Shown: piece after piece, positions 10,401-19,881 of the stretch
Layout of the letters: the number at the start of each line of letters is the position of its first letter
How positions within the stretch are numbered: position 1 is the stretch's first letter
Assembly: GCA_947501475.1 (NCBI GenBank)
Contig: CANMWA010000001.1
Location: 496,001 to 560,000, forward strand
DNA: 64,000 bases
Direction of reading: 5' to 3'
Origin: an uncultured Aquimarina sp.
GTDB lineage: Bacteria; Bacteroidota; Bacteroidia; Flavobacteriales; Flavobacteriaceae
Made by a program: the position numbers and the translations under genes
The notes under the pieces: model-generated
The model's database searches: none
Told to the model about the DNA's origin: nothing
Seen by the model: the letters and a program-made list of their open reading frames with translations, nothing else

Positions 10401-11074
10401 GCAGCAGCAGCAGTAGCTTCTGCAATATCATTATTCCACATGTATCCTCTTACTTTTGCATGAGAAGCCATACCTTTTGCAGCAGCTCTTACACCAGATG
10501 CCATAATAGTTCCTGTTACGTGAGCAGCATGAAAGTTAAGTCGTACACCACCTTCAGTATTAGCATCTTGTATAGAAACACGATTATTACCTCCTGGGCC
10601 ATCATATTCTTGGTGAGAAACACGTGCGTGACCACCATCCCATACATGGGCAGTCATGTTTTGGCCGTCTAGGTTAAGACCAAGAGAACCACCAGAGTTT
10701 AAGTGATCTGCTCTTGTTGATCTTGCAGCATCGGTATTAAAAGTTGTGTAATAGATCGCATAATTTTTACCTCCAAAAGTAGCTACTTTCTGTAATTCAG
10801 CGTAGTTGTTTTCTGTTTTGATTTTGGTTTGCCATCCGTTTGCTTTTGCAGCTGCATAAGCTTTTTCCTTCTCTTGAGCTGCCATTTTGGTATAGTCAGC
10901 TTGCAGTTGATTTAATTTAGATAAGTTACTTTGTTGGGCCATTTTTGATATTTGCTGAGGTGTCTGTGCAAAAAGACCAGCAGATAAAAGTAGCATCGCA
11001 AAAAATACAAATATTCCAAATTTGTTTTCCGTGAAGTCATACGAAAACGTGAGACTTCTGTAGCTTTTTTTCAT
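7442..11074 (-). CDS. Secreted S8 subtilisin-like protease, multidomain, T9SS cargo
   Basis: A 1210-residue extracellular serine protease. A signal sequence covers about residues 18-37 ([19 protein letters not shown]). The catalytic triad is visible: Asp in [16 protein letters not shown] (~147), His in [11 protein letters not shown] (~186) and Ser in [11 protein letters not shown] (~370). Following domains are a P-like jelly roll (~440-565), fibronectin III (~570-655), GEVED (~660-805), fibronectin III (~810-895), MAM/jelly-roll (~905-1070), a short chitin-binding-type module ([20 protein letters not shown], ~1085-1120) and a T9SS type A sorting domain (~1135-1210, starting [16 protein letters not shown]). 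It likely digests extracellular protein and binds insoluble polysaccharide. A strong terminator follows. Confidence 0.93.
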   Translation of the reverse strand: MKKSYRSLTFSYDFTENKFGIFVFFAMLLLSAGLFAQTPQQISKMAQQSNLSKLNQLQADYTKMAAQEKEKAYAAAKANGWQTKIKTENNYAELQKVATFGGKNYAIYYTTFNTDAARSTRADHLNSGGSLGLNLDGQNMTAHVWDGGHARVSHQEYDGPGGNNRVSIQDANTEGGVRLNFHAAHVTGTIMASGVRAAAKGMASHAKVRGYMWNNDIAEATAAAANGMLLSNHSYGFRSDAVPDQWFGAYIQDSRDWDNVMYNAPYYLMVVAAGNDGNQNSYNASPLDGNSSYDKLTGHSTSKNNLVVANAQDANISNNGTLVSVSINSSSSEGPTDDYRIKPDITGNGTGLFSTYENSDTAYQSITGTSMASPNVTGSLLLLQQHYNNLNGNFMRAATLKGVALHTADDAGPSGPDAVYGWGLLNAKAAAEVITNEGSETKIEELTLSSGQTYTITVDSDGSNPLMASISWTDRAGTVVTATNSNNAVLVNDLDIRVSKGSTTYNPYRLTGVTTNGTGDNSVDPYERIDVANASGTYTITVTNKGSLAGGSQNFSLIVTGLTGTPVACNATVPTGVTSSNVGSNSATIGWTAVAGATYDLRYRVAGTSSWTTQAATGTSADLTGLTQLTSYEVQVRSKCSDGTNSAYSSTATFSTTEFQLVYCAANGQNVSDEYISRVQVGTIDNASGASAGGYGDFTSVSTSLAKGSSNTITVTPTWTGTKYNEGYSAWIDYNQDGDFTDAGEQLFTQAPTQTTPVSGTFTVPTGAKDGNTRLRVILRYNATPSSCGSFDYGEVEDYTVTIGGATADTQAPTAPTTLAASNVTETTLTLNWTASTDNVGVTGYDVYQGGTNIGSVTATTANVTGLTANTAYQFNVRAKDAAGNESAASNTVNVTTGGGGTGCTSGISSFPYNEGFENTLGAWTQSTADDINWTVDTGSTPSNGTGPSSAAQGSYYIFVEASVNGTGYPTKQAILTSPCFDLSSIAQASFKFNYHMFGATDMGNIAVEASTDEGASWTSIWSQTGNKGNSWQNADIDLAAYVGGGVQLRFNRVTGSTWQADVAIDNVSLTSTNGGGPVDQCAGVPQWSNTQTYQAGDRVVYQGTLFERTATGWNNLGACGTTASFATTATADVTAPPVLQTKLSAYPNPASTDLYLSVKNVEAKGYEIYDVSGRQVAKGSFTNKINVQNLEAGLYLISTPEGTVRFAKQ

Positions 11075-11270
11075 TTTAGTTGAGTTTGAGTTTGTATTAG
11101 TTTAATTTCCTTGATAATTATTCAAGAAACGACCAAAACTCTTAAAATATTCTTAATTAAAAAAAGTTTTTCGATGAAGCGAAGGGAAATCACTTCATAA
11201 AACCTTAAAGCAAGCCGAATGCCTATCTAGCTATTTTGAACACGTAGGAAAAAACCTTCTTTTAAATAAA

Positions 11271-12239
11271 TTAGTTATCTTGTTTTTCGAAAAACTCTAG
11301 GGTTTTCGCCTCGTTGTAGTATGTTTTGCCCATAGAATAAAAACCTACATGACCGCCATAATTAGGGATTTCGAGGAATAAACAAGTATTTTTCGTTGCT
11401 TCTTCTACTGGATAGCATTTTTTACCCAGAAAGGAATCGTTTTTGGCATTAATGATAAGTGTAGGTATCTTAATGTGTTTTAAAAATTGCTTACTACTGC
11501 ATTTTGTATAATAATCAATGGCATCTTTATAACCGTGAGCAATACTGGTATATAAATTGTCGATATCGATCAGGGATGTACATGCCTTGATTTCGGCTTT
11601 ACTTATTTTATCAGGAAATACAGATTGTCTTTCAAATAGTTTGGCTTTGAGGTGTTTGATAAATCGTTGTTGGTAGATATAGTTTTTGGGTTTATTGATT
11701 TCTAATAATGAATCATATAAATCACAGGGGGCTGAAATTGCTACTGCAGCTTTAATTTCTGAAACTAGGGAACTTTTTTCGCCTATATACTTTAATACGA
11801 TGTTGCCTCCTAAGCTAAATCCACATAATGATATATTGGGATATTTGTAATTTGCTAGGATATGAGTAATAATGCGATCCAGATCATCACTTACTCCTGC
11901 ATTATACGATTGGTATAATCGATTTACCTCACCACTACAGTTTCTAAGGTTTACACAAATAGTATCCCAACCATTATGATTTAAATGTTTGGCTGTGCCA
12001 ACCATATATTGTCGTTGTGCATTTCCTTCTAAACCGTGGATGATAATGGCAAGTTTTGTAGTTTTTTTTGATATAGCATAGCTCCAATCTATATCCATAA
12101 AATCACCATCATCTAATTCAATTCTTTCTCTTTGCTGCTTTAGGTCTTTAATTTTTCTAAAAAGATTAGGGTAAATCGTAGAGACATGCCCATTTCTAAA
12201 AATGAGAGGTGGAGTATAGGTAGATTGAATTATCGGCAT
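11271..12239 (-). CDS. YheT-type alpha/beta hydrolase
   Basis: A 322-residue cytoplasmic hydrolase of the YheT/ABHD1-3 group. Features are the oxyanion region LAIIIHGLEGNAQRQYM, the nucleophile elbow SLCGFSLGGNIVLKY (Ser in GFSLG), the acid region PTLIINAKNDSFLG, and the catalytic His in NYGGHVGFYS. The N-terminal PPLIFRNGHVSTIYPNLFRK is also family-typical. The substrate is unknown; relatives hydrolyse esters or lipids. Its ATG overlaps the stop of the upstream bestrophin-like gene by one base (TAATG), so the two are translated together. Confidence 0.88.
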   Translation of the reverse strand: MPIIQSTYTPPLIFRNGHVSTIYPNLFRKIKDLKQQRERIELDDGDFMDIDWSYAISKKTTKLAIIIHGLEGNAQRQYMVGTAKHLNHNGWDTICVNLRNCSGEVNRLYQSYNAGVSDDLDRIITHILANYKYPNISLCGFSLGGNIVLKYIGEKSSLVSEIKAAVAISAPCDLYDSLLEINKPKNYIYQQRFIKHLKAKLFERQSVFPDKISKAEIKACTSLIDIDNLYTSIAHGYKDAIDYYTKCSSKQFLKHIKIPTLIINAKNDSFLGKKCYPVEEATKNTCLFLEIPNYGGHVGFYSMGKTYYNEAKTLEFFEKQDN

Positions 12240-13240
12240 TAATACAAGATATTATCTTTGGGTTGTACTTTTTCTGGCAACTCTTTTTCGTCAAGCATAT
12301 CGCGTAGATCGATTTCGATAGTTCTACACAGTGCAGTCATGGGTACATCATTTACTCGACCCTCAAAAGGATCTTCGCTATTGCTTCCTATTTTTTCCAT
12401 CGTAGTAAATATCCATGACACTAATACCGATAAAGGGATCATCAAAAATATAAACCAGGGTTGGACCTCATCAGACATTTCTTTTAATTCGGATTCAAAA
12501 ACATTAAGCATTCCGAAAGGAAGTAACAAAACAAATATCCATGTAAAAACAGTACTAAAATAGGCATATTGTCTAGGGAAAGGGGTGTTTTTAATTCGCT
12601 CGCATTTTCCTTGAAGGTTATATAATTCTTCGAGGACACCGTGAAAAAGTTGTTTGTCGAATTCGGTTATTTTTCCTTCATCACATAATTGTTTAATATG
12701 TAACCCTTGATTTTTGACAATATGAGTGGCAGTATTTTTGCGCTGAAGTAATTCGTGATATTCTTCATCAGATATAAAATGTTTGCTAGCATCACAAGCT
12801 GGTTGTTGCTCTCGATGTTTTTTGAATAGTTTCTCTACCGAGGCATTTTCTTTAAGCGAAAAAGAAGTAGGTTGTCGTAATTGAATCCTAAGTGCATTAA
12901 TCCATGCAAGATGTCGATGTATTAATACACTTTTGGTATGATGATCATCGTTAACAAAACTTAATACTTGATTTGCCCATGTTCTAGAGTAGTTTACAAT
13001 ACCGCCCCATATTTTTCGACCTTCCCAAAAACGGTCATAACTCTGACTGTTCTTAAAACCAATATAAAAAGCTACTGCAATACCAATTACTGATAGTGGC
13101 TGAAATGGAATATCTATAAAGGTCCAGTTTAAAAAATGGTACAGCGAAAAAATCCCTGCTGCATATATAATAAAGAACAAAATGTTTTTCCAAGCATAAC
13201 GAAGAATAAGTCCCCAGCCAATGTTTCGTTTAATGTACAT
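12239..13240 (-). CDS. Bestrophin-like / UPF0187 membrane channel protein
   Basis: A 333-residue membrane protein of the bestrophin/YneE family, whose members form pentameric ion channels. The start MYIKRNIGWGLILRYAWKN at 13240 matches the family N terminus; a longer reading is less likely. Conserved features are hydrophobic helices at about 20-70, the segment IGFKNSQSYDRFWEGRKIWG, the PFPRQYAYFSTVFTW stretch leading into C-terminal helices, and the NDVPMTALCRTIEIDLRDML end. It overlaps the hydrolase gene start by one base, forming a two-gene operon. Divergent from the thioesterase gene across a gap of about 135 nt. Confidence 0.85.
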   Translation of the reverse strand: MYIKRNIGWGLILRYAWKNILFFIIYAAGIFSLYHFLNWTFIDIPFQPLSVIGIAVAFYIGFKNSQSYDRFWEGRKIWGGIVNYSRTWANQVLSFVNDDHHTKSVLIHRHLAWINALRIQLRQPTSFSLKENASVEKLFKKHREQQPACDASKHFISDEEYHELLQRKNTATHIVKNQGLHIKQLCDEGKITEFDKQLFHGVLEELYNLQGKCERIKNTPFPRQYAYFSTVFTWIFVLLLPFGMLNVFESELKEMSDEVQPWFIFLMIPLSVLVSWIFTTMEKIGSNSEDPFEGRVNDVPMTALCRTIEIDLRDMLDEKELPEKVQPKDNILY

Positions 13241-13375
13241 GTGAATTTTTGTTCTAAAGTAAGAAGACCTCATAGGTTTTCAAAACTACTGATGCAAAAA
13301 TATAAAAGAAGGACGGTTTTATTATGCATGCATAATAAAATGTTTTGTATTTTTGTAGTTCTAAAACATGGTAAT

Positions 13376-13852
13376 ATGTACATAAAGGATTTTGAAATTA
13401 GATGGAATGATATCGATGCTAATCGTCATTTGGCGAATAAAGCATATATAGAGTTGGCAGCACATACCCGAATGTCTTTTTTAACCGAACAAGGTTTTGA
13501 TCGACGCTTACTAGGGAAGCTTAACATTGGTCCGGTAGTTTTTTATGAACATATCTACTATTTTAAAGAAGTTTTTTATGGAAGGCCAATAAAAGTTTCT
13601 TTAGAAATTTCGGGATTAAGTGAAGACGGAATGTTTTTTGAATTCAGGCATAACTTTTATGACCATAAGGGTCAAAATTTTGCACAATGCGAAATGATGG
13701 GTGCCTGGATGAATTTGGGAGAACGCAAATTAATTGGACTTCCTGAAGAGATGCGTCATTTTTTGGATAAAATTGAACGCCCAGATAATTTTAAAATACT
13801 TACCAAAGAAGATACTCGCAGATTTAATAAAAAACCGGTTGATTTAGTTTAG
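13376..13852 (+). CDS. Acyl-CoA thioesterase, hotdog fold (4HBT-like)
   Basis: A 158-residue hotdog-fold thioesterase. The ATG at 13376 (MYIKDFEIRWNDIDANRH) is chosen because the motif RWNDIDANRHLANKAYIELA, with its catalytic Asp, falls at residues of about 8-27 as in YbgC/FadM-type enzymes. It would hydrolyse acyl-CoA thioesters in the cytoplasm. A longer in-frame reading back to 13136 runs across the divergent promoter and is rejected. Its 3' end overlaps the oppositely oriented TPR gene by 9 bp. Confidence 0.85.
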   Translation: MYIKDFEIRWNDIDANRHLANKAYIELAAHTRMSFLTEQGFDRRLLGKLNIGPVVFYEHIYYFKEVFYGRPIKVSLEISGLSEDGMFFEFRHNFYDHKGQNFAQCEMMGAWMNLGERKLIGLPEEMRHFLDKIERPDNFKILTKEDTRRFNKKPVDLV

Positions 13853-16144
13853 TGTTTTTGAAGCACTATCGATAGTAGTTTCACTATTTTCTATAGCATT
13901 TACAAGTTCTGTTAAGTGTATTTTAGTTTCTTTATCGAGAGTTTGCTCCATCCATGTTTTAAATACAGTAAAGGACCAGCCTGTTACTTTTTTTCCTTGC
14001 GCTATAAGTTGATATATATCTTTGGCTTTTTTATGTTCAAATTTATTTTTGGTAGCAGCTACATTACTAATATGAATAAGTGTTAAGAGTATTTTATCTT
14101 TTCCGGTTAAAGAACTATTGTTTTTGAATATGTTATAATAAATTTCATCTGATTTTTTATATTGTTTATTAAGTAAATAAGACTCAGCTAGATCAAGAAA
14201 AATACTACTGTTAGTTTTGTTTATCGCATATGCTTTTTCTAAGTACTCTAAGCTTTTTTGATTATCCTTAAGATGATGAAAAGTGTTGCCTAGAGTCCAA
14301 AATGCAAATGCATCTTTTGGGTTATGTTCTAGATGATTGCCTATATATTTTAATAAAGCTTCCTCATAAGATTTTGATAAGTAAGTCAACGTATTCTCTT
14401 GGTCTAAAAGAGCCATTCTTATTTGAATAGCAAACTTATAATAATCCTTTTTTTCAGAGAGGTATCCTTTATTTAAATATTCATCAAATGTTTGTTCTGC
14501 TTTTTGTAATTCTCCAATCCTTAAATAACATTTCTGAATATAGTTTGAAACATAGTCAATAGTATCATATTTTCTAGAGGCTAATAGATAGGTTAGTGCT
14601 TCTTTATACTTTTTTTCTAGTAGTAATTTATTTCCAATTGAGATTAAGATGTTAGCGAGATAATATTGATAATCTGGGTTTTTTGGATCAAATTCATAGG
14701 CACTCTTAAAATTCTCTAGAGCTTTTTTGTATTGAAAAATAGCTTTGTAATTTAATCCAAGATATGCATAAAGCGCAGCATTTTTTGGAGATGCTTTGAC
14801 TCCATTTTCTAAATGTTTAATTGCATTTTGATACTCATAATTGAGGTATAACGAAACGCCCATCATCAAATCAGTATTATGATTTGGGTCTTCTAGAACA
14901 TTTTTTTTCGCTTCTTTAGCAAGGTCTAGTGCTTTTTTATAATGTGTTTCTTTGATGTGTAATTTCCATAGATGATAGTAGGAGTCACTTTTACTACTGT
15001 CAATATTTATGGATTTCCTAAATTCTTGTTTTGCTATTTCTGTCCTTCCCATCGTTTTATAATTTAGGGCCATATTATAATGTAGATCCGAAGAATTGTT
15101 GTCAAATTTTAATGCCTTGAAATAGTAATAGTTTGAAATGCTCGGTAGCGATAACAAACAATAATCATATCCCAGGCGGAAGTACCCATCAAAACCATCG
15201 GCTTCTTCTAGATACATATCAATATTCCAGCGACCATCTTTTTTGATAATATTGTCGAAGAAACTATTAGCCCGAAAAGCAAGACCATCGTATAGCGCAA
15301 TATTGGTAAAGTAACTGCTTTTTATTTCTCCCAGATCAATGAGTTTACTCGAATCTTTGATATAGAAGGAGGGACTTACTGTTGGATCTCCTTTGTTTAA
15401 TGATACATTAGCTATCAAAAGAGCATCTACCTGCAGATTTTTTGCGATCTCTTGATTATCTATTTCGCTAAGGTAATATTGAGCAGCTTTATCCCAAGAG
15501 GTGATAGAGGTATAAGGGTTTTGTTTGATTTTTTTGGTAGTTTTAATGGTTATCTGTTTAAAATAAGCTAGGTCAAGATCTTTAAATCTTTTTTTGTTTT
15601 TGACTTTACAGATAATAGCAATTTTCTTTTTCCCTGCGATTTGACTTAACCATTTTGATTCGATGGCGTCAATTATATTTTTTTTTAAACCATCTAATTT
15701 TAGATATAATTCATCTAGCTCACCTGTTATAGGATTAATATTAATCGGCCTATTATTAGAAGTGTCAATCATGTCTACATCAATCATAAACGTGTTTTGG
15801 TATATTGCATAGGAGCCACTTAAAGATAGATCCTCATTGTTTATGGATGTTGAGTTTTGTTGAGTTTTTGAATCATTTAGTTTACCAGAAATGACATCAA
15901 CAAATTTGAGATAATCAATATTTAAGAGTCCAGGCTTTAATAAACTAGTAATATCAATTTGTAGGGATTTATGATAATTTTCATGATCTATTCTATTAAA
16001 TTCTCCGAAAGAGATTTTTAATTTGTTTTCGGTATGTTGTGCATACATATTTTCAGGCAACAATACCATTAGAGGGATTAAAAACAACAAGAATGCTATT
16101 TTAACTCCTCTTTTCAAGCCGATTAATAACTCTAATGATTTCAT
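13844..16144 (-). CDS. Exported TPR-repeat protein with TolB/FlgO-like N-terminal region
   Basis: A 766-residue protein with an N-terminal hydrophobic segment (VKIAFLLFLIPLMVLL). Residues of about 45-300 alternate strands and helices in a way that recalls the TolB-N/FlgO-like domains found ahead of TPRs (inference). From about 330 to 720 there are at least ten tetratricopeptide repeats (YYHLWKLHIKETHYKKALDL, AALYAYLGLNYKAIFQYKKA). TPR solenoids bind partner proteins. The start codon lies inside the preceding gene (44-nt overlap), so translation is probably coupled. Last gene of a three-gene operon; function unknown. Confidence 0.75.
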   Translation of the reverse strand: MKSLELLIGLKRGVKIAFLLFLIPLMVLLPENMYAQHTENKLKISFGEFNRIDHENYHKSLQIDITSLLKPGLLNIDYLKFVDVISGKLNDSKTQQNSTSINNEDLSLSGSYAIYQNTFMIDVDMIDTSNNRPININPITGELDELYLKLDGLKKNIIDAIESKWLSQIAGKKKIAIICKVKNKKRFKDLDLAYFKQITIKTTKKIKQNPYTSITSWDKAAQYYLSEIDNQEIAKNLQVDALLIANVSLNKGDPTVSPSFYIKDSSKLIDLGEIKSSYFTNIALYDGLAFRANSFFDNIIKKDGRWNIDMYLEEADGFDGYFRLGYDYCLLSLPSISNYYYFKALKFDNNSSDLHYNMALNYKTMGRTEIAKQEFRKSINIDSSKSDSYYHLWKLHIKETHYKKALDLAKEAKKNVLEDPNHNTDLMMGVSLYLNYEYQNAIKHLENGVKASPKNAALYAYLGLNYKAIFQYKKALENFKSAYEFDPKNPDYQYYLANILISIGNKLLLEKKYKEALTYLLASRKYDTIDYVSNYIQKCYLRIGELQKAEQTFDEYLNKGYLSEKKDYYKFAIQIRMALLDQENTLTYLSKSYEEALLKYIGNHLEHNPKDAFAFWTLGNTFHHLKDNQKSLEYLEKAYAINKTNSSIFLDLAESYLLNKQYKKSDEIYYNIFKNNSSLTGKDKILLTLIHISNVAATKNKFEHKKAKDIYQLIAQGKKVTGWSFTVFKTWMEQTLDKETKIHLTELVNAIENSETTIDSASKTLN

Positions 16145-16925
16145 CTAGTATTTCTTTATGGTTATTTTTATAGTTATCTTTCTGTAAGAAAAAACGTTTA
16201 CATGATTCAGGTTTTTTCCCTACCATTTTTACAATAATATCGACCTTTATTTGGGTACTTTTATGGTTATAAATTTCTCCGTCTAATTTGTTCTTATTAT
16301 CAATTTCTAGGTTAGAATTCTTATGATGAAATATGTGATAATTTGATTTTATTTTGTCATTGTACCTTAACTCTTCTGAAAGCCAATCAGAAAATTTTTC
16401 TTTTAGAATATCCAAATCGCTGTCTGCTGTCATGGCTTCGAATTTGTCTACAAGAATGAGTTTTTTAAAATGTTTATTTGACTTAAAATATTCTAGTTCA
16501 CTAATAATTATATTGACAACATTTATAATGTTACTTTCTAAACCATCTGGATGAATTATATGAATAAAGTTTTCAGAATGATGAGGTTTTTCTATGGCAA
16601 GCTCAAACATCTCAAAGATTACCTTGTAGCCTTGAGTGGTTTCTTTTATTTCAGAAGTAAGAAAAAAATCAATGTGTTGATATTTTATGAAGTCGTTATT
16701 TTCTTTTGCATAACTCCAAAAAGGATATTCGTCGTTCTCTTGGAATAGAGAAGATTCTTTTTTTAAGTGCTTATATAATCCACTCGAAATTTGCTTGCAA
16801 ACTTTACAAGATTCTCGGGAATAGCTAGGAGAAATCACCGAAAATGTTTTATTGAAATAATTATCTTGTGACCATGAATTGACTACAAATAATTGAAATA
16901 ATGCTATGATAAAGTAAATTTTCAT
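16101..16925 (-). CDS. Exported protein of unknown function, middle gene of TPR operon
   Basis: A 274-residue protein with a signal peptide (MKIYFIIALFQLFVVNSWSQ). I do not recognise a family. The body alternates hydrophobic strands and charged helices, with a Cys pair (SCKVCKQ) near residue 41. The pattern of a hydrophobic strand IKVDIIVKMVGKK followed by a long helix ILDEIIRVINRLEKRS at the C terminus resembles the N-terminal region of the next gene's product, so the two may be related domains that pair (inference). It overlaps the upstream gene by 4 nt (ATGA) and the downstream gene by 44 nt. Confidence 0.6.
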   Translation of the reverse strand: MKIYFIIALFQLFVVNSWSQDNYFNKTFSVISPSYSRESCKVCKQISSGLYKHLKKESSLFQENDEYPFWSYAKENNDFIKYQHIDFFLTSEIKETTQGYKVIFEMFELAIEKPHHSENFIHIIHPDGLESNIINVVNIIISELEYFKSNKHFKKLILVDKFEAMTADSDLDILKEKFSDWLSEELRYNDKIKSNYHIFHHKNSNLEIDNKNKLDGEIYNHKSTQIKVDIIVKMVGKKPESCKRFFLQKDNYKNNHKEILDEIIRVINRLEKRS

Positions 16926-17680
16926 GATTTTTTATGTTCTAATTTTTTTTCACTTTTATCAATTTCTTTGAACAAAGAAGAAAAGTCTTCTTTACTAGGA
17001 TTAATAATGGTATTATCTATGATTACTATGTCATTTTTGATTTGACTCATAAAACCAATAAACTCTTTTGCGTCTTTTTTATTAAGGGGTAATTGTTGAA
17101 TTACATAGAGCAAATTATGTATAGCATAAATATTAAAATGATCTATTTGTGGATTAGTTTTTAGTTTTTGAATTTGATTATCAAGTTGTTTTTTTATAAT
17201 TGTTTTTATTTCTTTTTTATTCGTCTTGCTGGACTCGTATATATTAGCAATCGTTTTAGAAATATTGTTCAGAGGAACTTTGTCTTCAGATTTTAAAATT
17301 TCTAATTTGTAAAATAGTATAGGCAAAGAGTTTCTCTCATAATAACCAAGCAGTAGTATCGATCTGTCAGAAACTACTGCATTGTTAGAATCGAGATCTT
17401 CAACTAATTCAACCATTTGGCTGTTTAATTCGTATTTAAGTAATGACTCTTTTTCTAAAAAATAATTCTTTATAGGCATAAAAAACCCCCATATAGCTGT
17501 ACCCAGAGAGACTACAGCTAGTAGTACACCAGTCCAATTTTTAATTTTATCGTACCATTTTTTCTTAGGAGACTTAAACGTGTTGTTTAATTCTTTGGTT
17601 AGCGCTTGTAAATATTCGGTTTCAGCTTTTAGTTTGATATTTTCTAGTTCATCAAAAGACATTACTTTTTCATTTATCAT
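16922..17680 (-). CDS. Single-helix inner-membrane protein of unknown function, first gene of TPR operon
   Basis: A 252-residue protein. It has a cytoplasmic-type N terminus rich in charged helix (residues 1-45), one strong membrane helix near 50-70 (WTGVLLAVVSLGTAIWGFF), then a helical, probably periplasmic, domain of about 180 residues rich in Lys, Asn and Ile. The start may be 17680 or an internal ATG at 17662 (MSFDELENIKLKAE). No known family recognised. Its stop overlaps the next start in ATGA, so it is co-translated with the exported protein. The operon as a whole suggests an envelope-spanning complex, but this is inference. Confidence 0.6.
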   Translation of the reverse strand: MINEKVMSFDELENIKLKAETEYLQALTKELNNTFKSPKKKWYDKIKNWTGVLLAVVSLGTAIWGFFMPIKNYFLEKESLLKYELNSQMVELVEDLDSNNAVVSDRSILLLGYYERNSLPILFYKLEILKSEDKVPLNNISKTIANIYESSKTNKKEIKTIIKKQLDNQIQKLKTNPQIDHFNIYAIHNLLYVIQQLPLNKKDAKEFIGFMSQIKNDIVIIDNTIINPSKEDFSSLFKEIDKSEKKLEHKKS

Positions 17681-17863
17681 ATACTATGTATAACCTACAA
17701 TTTTGGAGGTTATTAAGGGTTATAAATGTATAATTAGAAAAGCAATTTTTATAGAGGGATTACACCCTAATAAAAAGGGTAAAACACTGTTTTTTAATAT
17801 GTTAATAAAATTAGTGATGCAGTGTTTTGATACTAGTACTTGAAGATCCAATACACCGGAGAG

Positions 17864-18757
17864 TTAGTTTAATTTTTTAGGCTTTTTGGTTACCAAATAC
17901 ACCCCTACAAAAATTAGTAGTGTTGCCATTACTTTAATAAGGTCGAGTTTGTCTTTACCTAATCCAATAGCAAATATAGATGCAAGCATAGGTTGTAAGT
18001 AAATAAAAACAGCCACTGTAGTGGGTTTAAGTTCTCGAATCGCAAAAATATTAAGAATATAGGTTCCAAATGTAGCAAAGAGAATCACGTACCCTATTTT
18101 AAGGTATCCCTCTAACGGAATCATACCTGGCTGTACTTCTAATAATTGCGAAAATCCAAAAGGGAAAATAAATAAAAAACCAATCCCGTACATCCATTTT
18201 ATAAAGGTAAAGGGGTGATATTTTTGAGTTATTTTCTTAACGACTATAATATAGCAAGCATAAGAAGTAGCATTTACGAAAATGAGAAAATTACCCAAAG
18301 TAGGATTAGTTGCTGTAGCAGAATTACCAGTTCCATAAAGGATGATAAGTAGCGTACCCGAAAGCCCGATTAAAACCCCTAGTATTTTTAGCATCCTAAT
18401 TTTTTCTTTGAGGAAAATCACTGCCAATATTAACACAATAATAGGGGTGGTAACCATTAAAACAGATGCGCTAATAGGAGTAGTAAGATTTAGGCCTTCA
18501 AAAAATGCTAACATATTAATGCCTACACCAAATAAAGATGCTAAGGCAATCTGAGCAAAATCTTTACGGGCTATCTTTTCTTTAGGACCAAAAAAGCTAA
18601 TGGCCCAAAAAAGTAAAAATGCACCAGCTACACGCAGTACAATAAAACCAAAAGGTTGTATATAATGGGGCATTACATCTTTGGCAATAGTATAGTTTGC
18701 TCCGTAAAATACAGCTACAAAACTAGCAGCGATAAGGGCTAATGCTCTTCTACTCAT
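17864..18757 (-). CDS. EamA/DMT-superfamily transporter
   Basis: A 297-residue inner-membrane protein with ten hydrophobic helices in two five-helix EamA halves. Typical features are MSRRALALIAASFVAVFYGA at the start, PISASVLMVTTPIIVLILAV at the end of half one, and TVAVFIYLQPMLASIFAIGL in half two. Members of this superfamily export or import small metabolites such as amino acids or nucleotides; the substrate here is not deducible. It begins 3 nt after the stop of the ArsC-like gene, so they form an operon. A second member lies at 60978-61898. Confidence 0.9.
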   Translation of the reverse strand: MSRRALALIAASFVAVFYGANYTIAKDVMPHYIQPFGFIVLRVAGAFLLFWAISFFGPKEKIARKDFAQIALASLFGVGINMLAFFEGLNLTTPISASVLMVTTPIIVLILAVIFLKEKIRMLKILGVLIGLSGTLLIILYGTGNSATATNPTLGNFLIFVNATSYACYIIVVKKITQKYHPFTFIKWMYGIGFLFIFPFGFSQLLEVQPGMIPLEGYLKIGYVILFATFGTYILNIFAIRELKPTTVAVFIYLQPMLASIFAIGLGKDKLDLIKVMATLLIFVGVYLVTKKPKKLN

Positions 18758-18760
18758 ATA

Positions 18761-19108
18761 TCACATCACAGATTTAGCAGCTTCGACCACTTTTTTACTA
18801 TTCCCCACAAAGATTTGATCATTAACTATAATTACGGGGCGTTTAAGAAACGTATAATGCTCTAGAATCAAGTTTTTATAATCTTCTTCAGCTAGTGTTT
18901 GATTTTTAAGATCACGCTCCTTGTATAACCGTGCTCGTTTACTAAATAAAGCTTCATAACTGCCTTCTAGTTTTTGCATTTCTTCGATTTGACCGGTAGT
19001 AATAGCTTCGGTTTTAATGTCTTGCAAAATAAATTCTGAAGAAGGATTAAGTTCCTTTATAATGCGTTTGCAAGTATCACAAGTGGAGAGGTGGTATATT
19101 TTTTTCAT
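18761..19108 (-). CDS. ArsC/Spx-family thioredoxin-fold protein
   Basis: A 115-residue thioredoxin-fold protein of the ArsC/Spx superfamily. The N-terminal KKIYHLSTCDTCKRIIKEL carries a CxxC motif at about residues 9-12, where ArsC and Spx have their active Cys. The C-terminal FLKRPVIIVNDQIFVGNSKK is the family RPxI/V signature. Whether it is a real arsenate reductase is unclear, because Spx-like members are regulators or unknown. It is first in an operon with the DMT transporter. No ars genes lie nearby, so I avoid a gene name. Confidence 0.85.
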   Translation of the reverse strand: MKKIYHLSTCDTCKRIIKELNPSSEFILQDIKTEAITTGQIEEMQKLEGSYEALFSKRARLYKERDLKNQTLAEEDYKNLILEHYTFLKRPVIIVNDQIFVGNSKKVVEAAKSVM

Positions 19109-19152
19109 TAGTTACCTATATTTACAATAATTGTATTTAAAATTTAATTTGA

Positions 19153-19235
19153 GTTCCTTCTCCTTGGGGAGAAGTTTAGGATGAGGGGATTTGGATCGAA
19201 ACCCTCACCTTAATCCTCTCCCAGAGGGAGAGGAA
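19153..19235. repeat. Intergenic inverted repeat
   Basis: The arms TTCTCCTTGGGGAGAAG and CTCTCCCAGAGGGAGAG are each self-complementary, and AGGATGAGGGGATTT pairs loosely with AAACCCTCACCTTAATCCT. The block is less AT-rich than its surroundings and looks like a dispersed intergenic repeat rather than a simple terminator. Confidence 0.5.
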
Positions 19236-19360
19236 ACGCGATTTAAATAATTTGGGAATAATTAAAACTTTTGTTATTCATTCCCAAACGTAAAATTCAT
19301 CACAAAGGAAATCCATTTCAAGATTAAAACTTATATTTTTGGGTAAAAATTAAGAACACC

Positions 19361-19816
19361 ATGCACGATACAATTGAAATTACTCGAGTTAATCGAAGAA
19401 TATTAGAAAAGATGTTAGATAATTACTCTTTAGAACAATTAAATAAAGTTCCCGAAGGATTTAACAATAATCTAATCTGGAATATTGCTCATGTAGTGGT
19501 AACACAACAATTATTGGTATATAAATTAAGTGGATTACCGATGATGATTGATGATAAGATGGTCAATACCTATAAAAAAGGAACCAAAACAGAAGGAGCA
19601 GTTACTCAACAAGAAGTAGATAAAGTACGAGGACTACTGTTTTCAACCTTAGATCAAACCGAAAAAGACTTAAAAACAGGTGTTTTTAAAAGCTTTAATG
19701 AATATCCAACTAGTACAGGATTTGTCTTAAAATCTCTAGAAGATGCAATGCATTTTAATAATTTTCATGAAGGGATTCATCTAGGGTATATATTGGCGCT
19801 AAAAAAATCTTTATAA
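19361..19816 (+). CDS. DinB-family protein
   Basis: A 151-residue four-helix protein of the DinB/YfiT-like group. The features are an N-terminal helix (TRVNRRILEKMLDNYSLEQL), the first metal-ligand His in NLIWNIAHVVVTQQLLVYKL, and the C-terminal FNNFHEGIHLGYILALKK with two more His at metal positions. Many members are metal-dependent thiol transferases; a specific reaction cannot be given. It starts at an ATG at 19361 and is followed by the frameshifted serine hydrolase on the same strand, 65 nt later. Confidence 0.85.
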   Translation: MHDTIEITRVNRRILEKMLDNYSLEQLNKVPEGFNNNLIWNIAHVVVTQQLLVYKLSGLPMMIDDKMVNTYKKGTKTEGAVTQQEVDKVRGLLFSTLDQTEKDLKTGVFKSFNEYPTSTGFVLKSLEDAMHFNNFHEGIHLGYILALKKSL

Positions 19817-19881
19817 AAGTAACGTCAATAAGGGGTTTATGATTACTTCTTTTATAAGAAAAATACCTAAAGAATAGAAAC

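Noticed and set aside
18761..19108. Naming the ArsC-like gene arsC
   Set aside because: There are no other ars genes nearby and Spx-like members look the same at this level.
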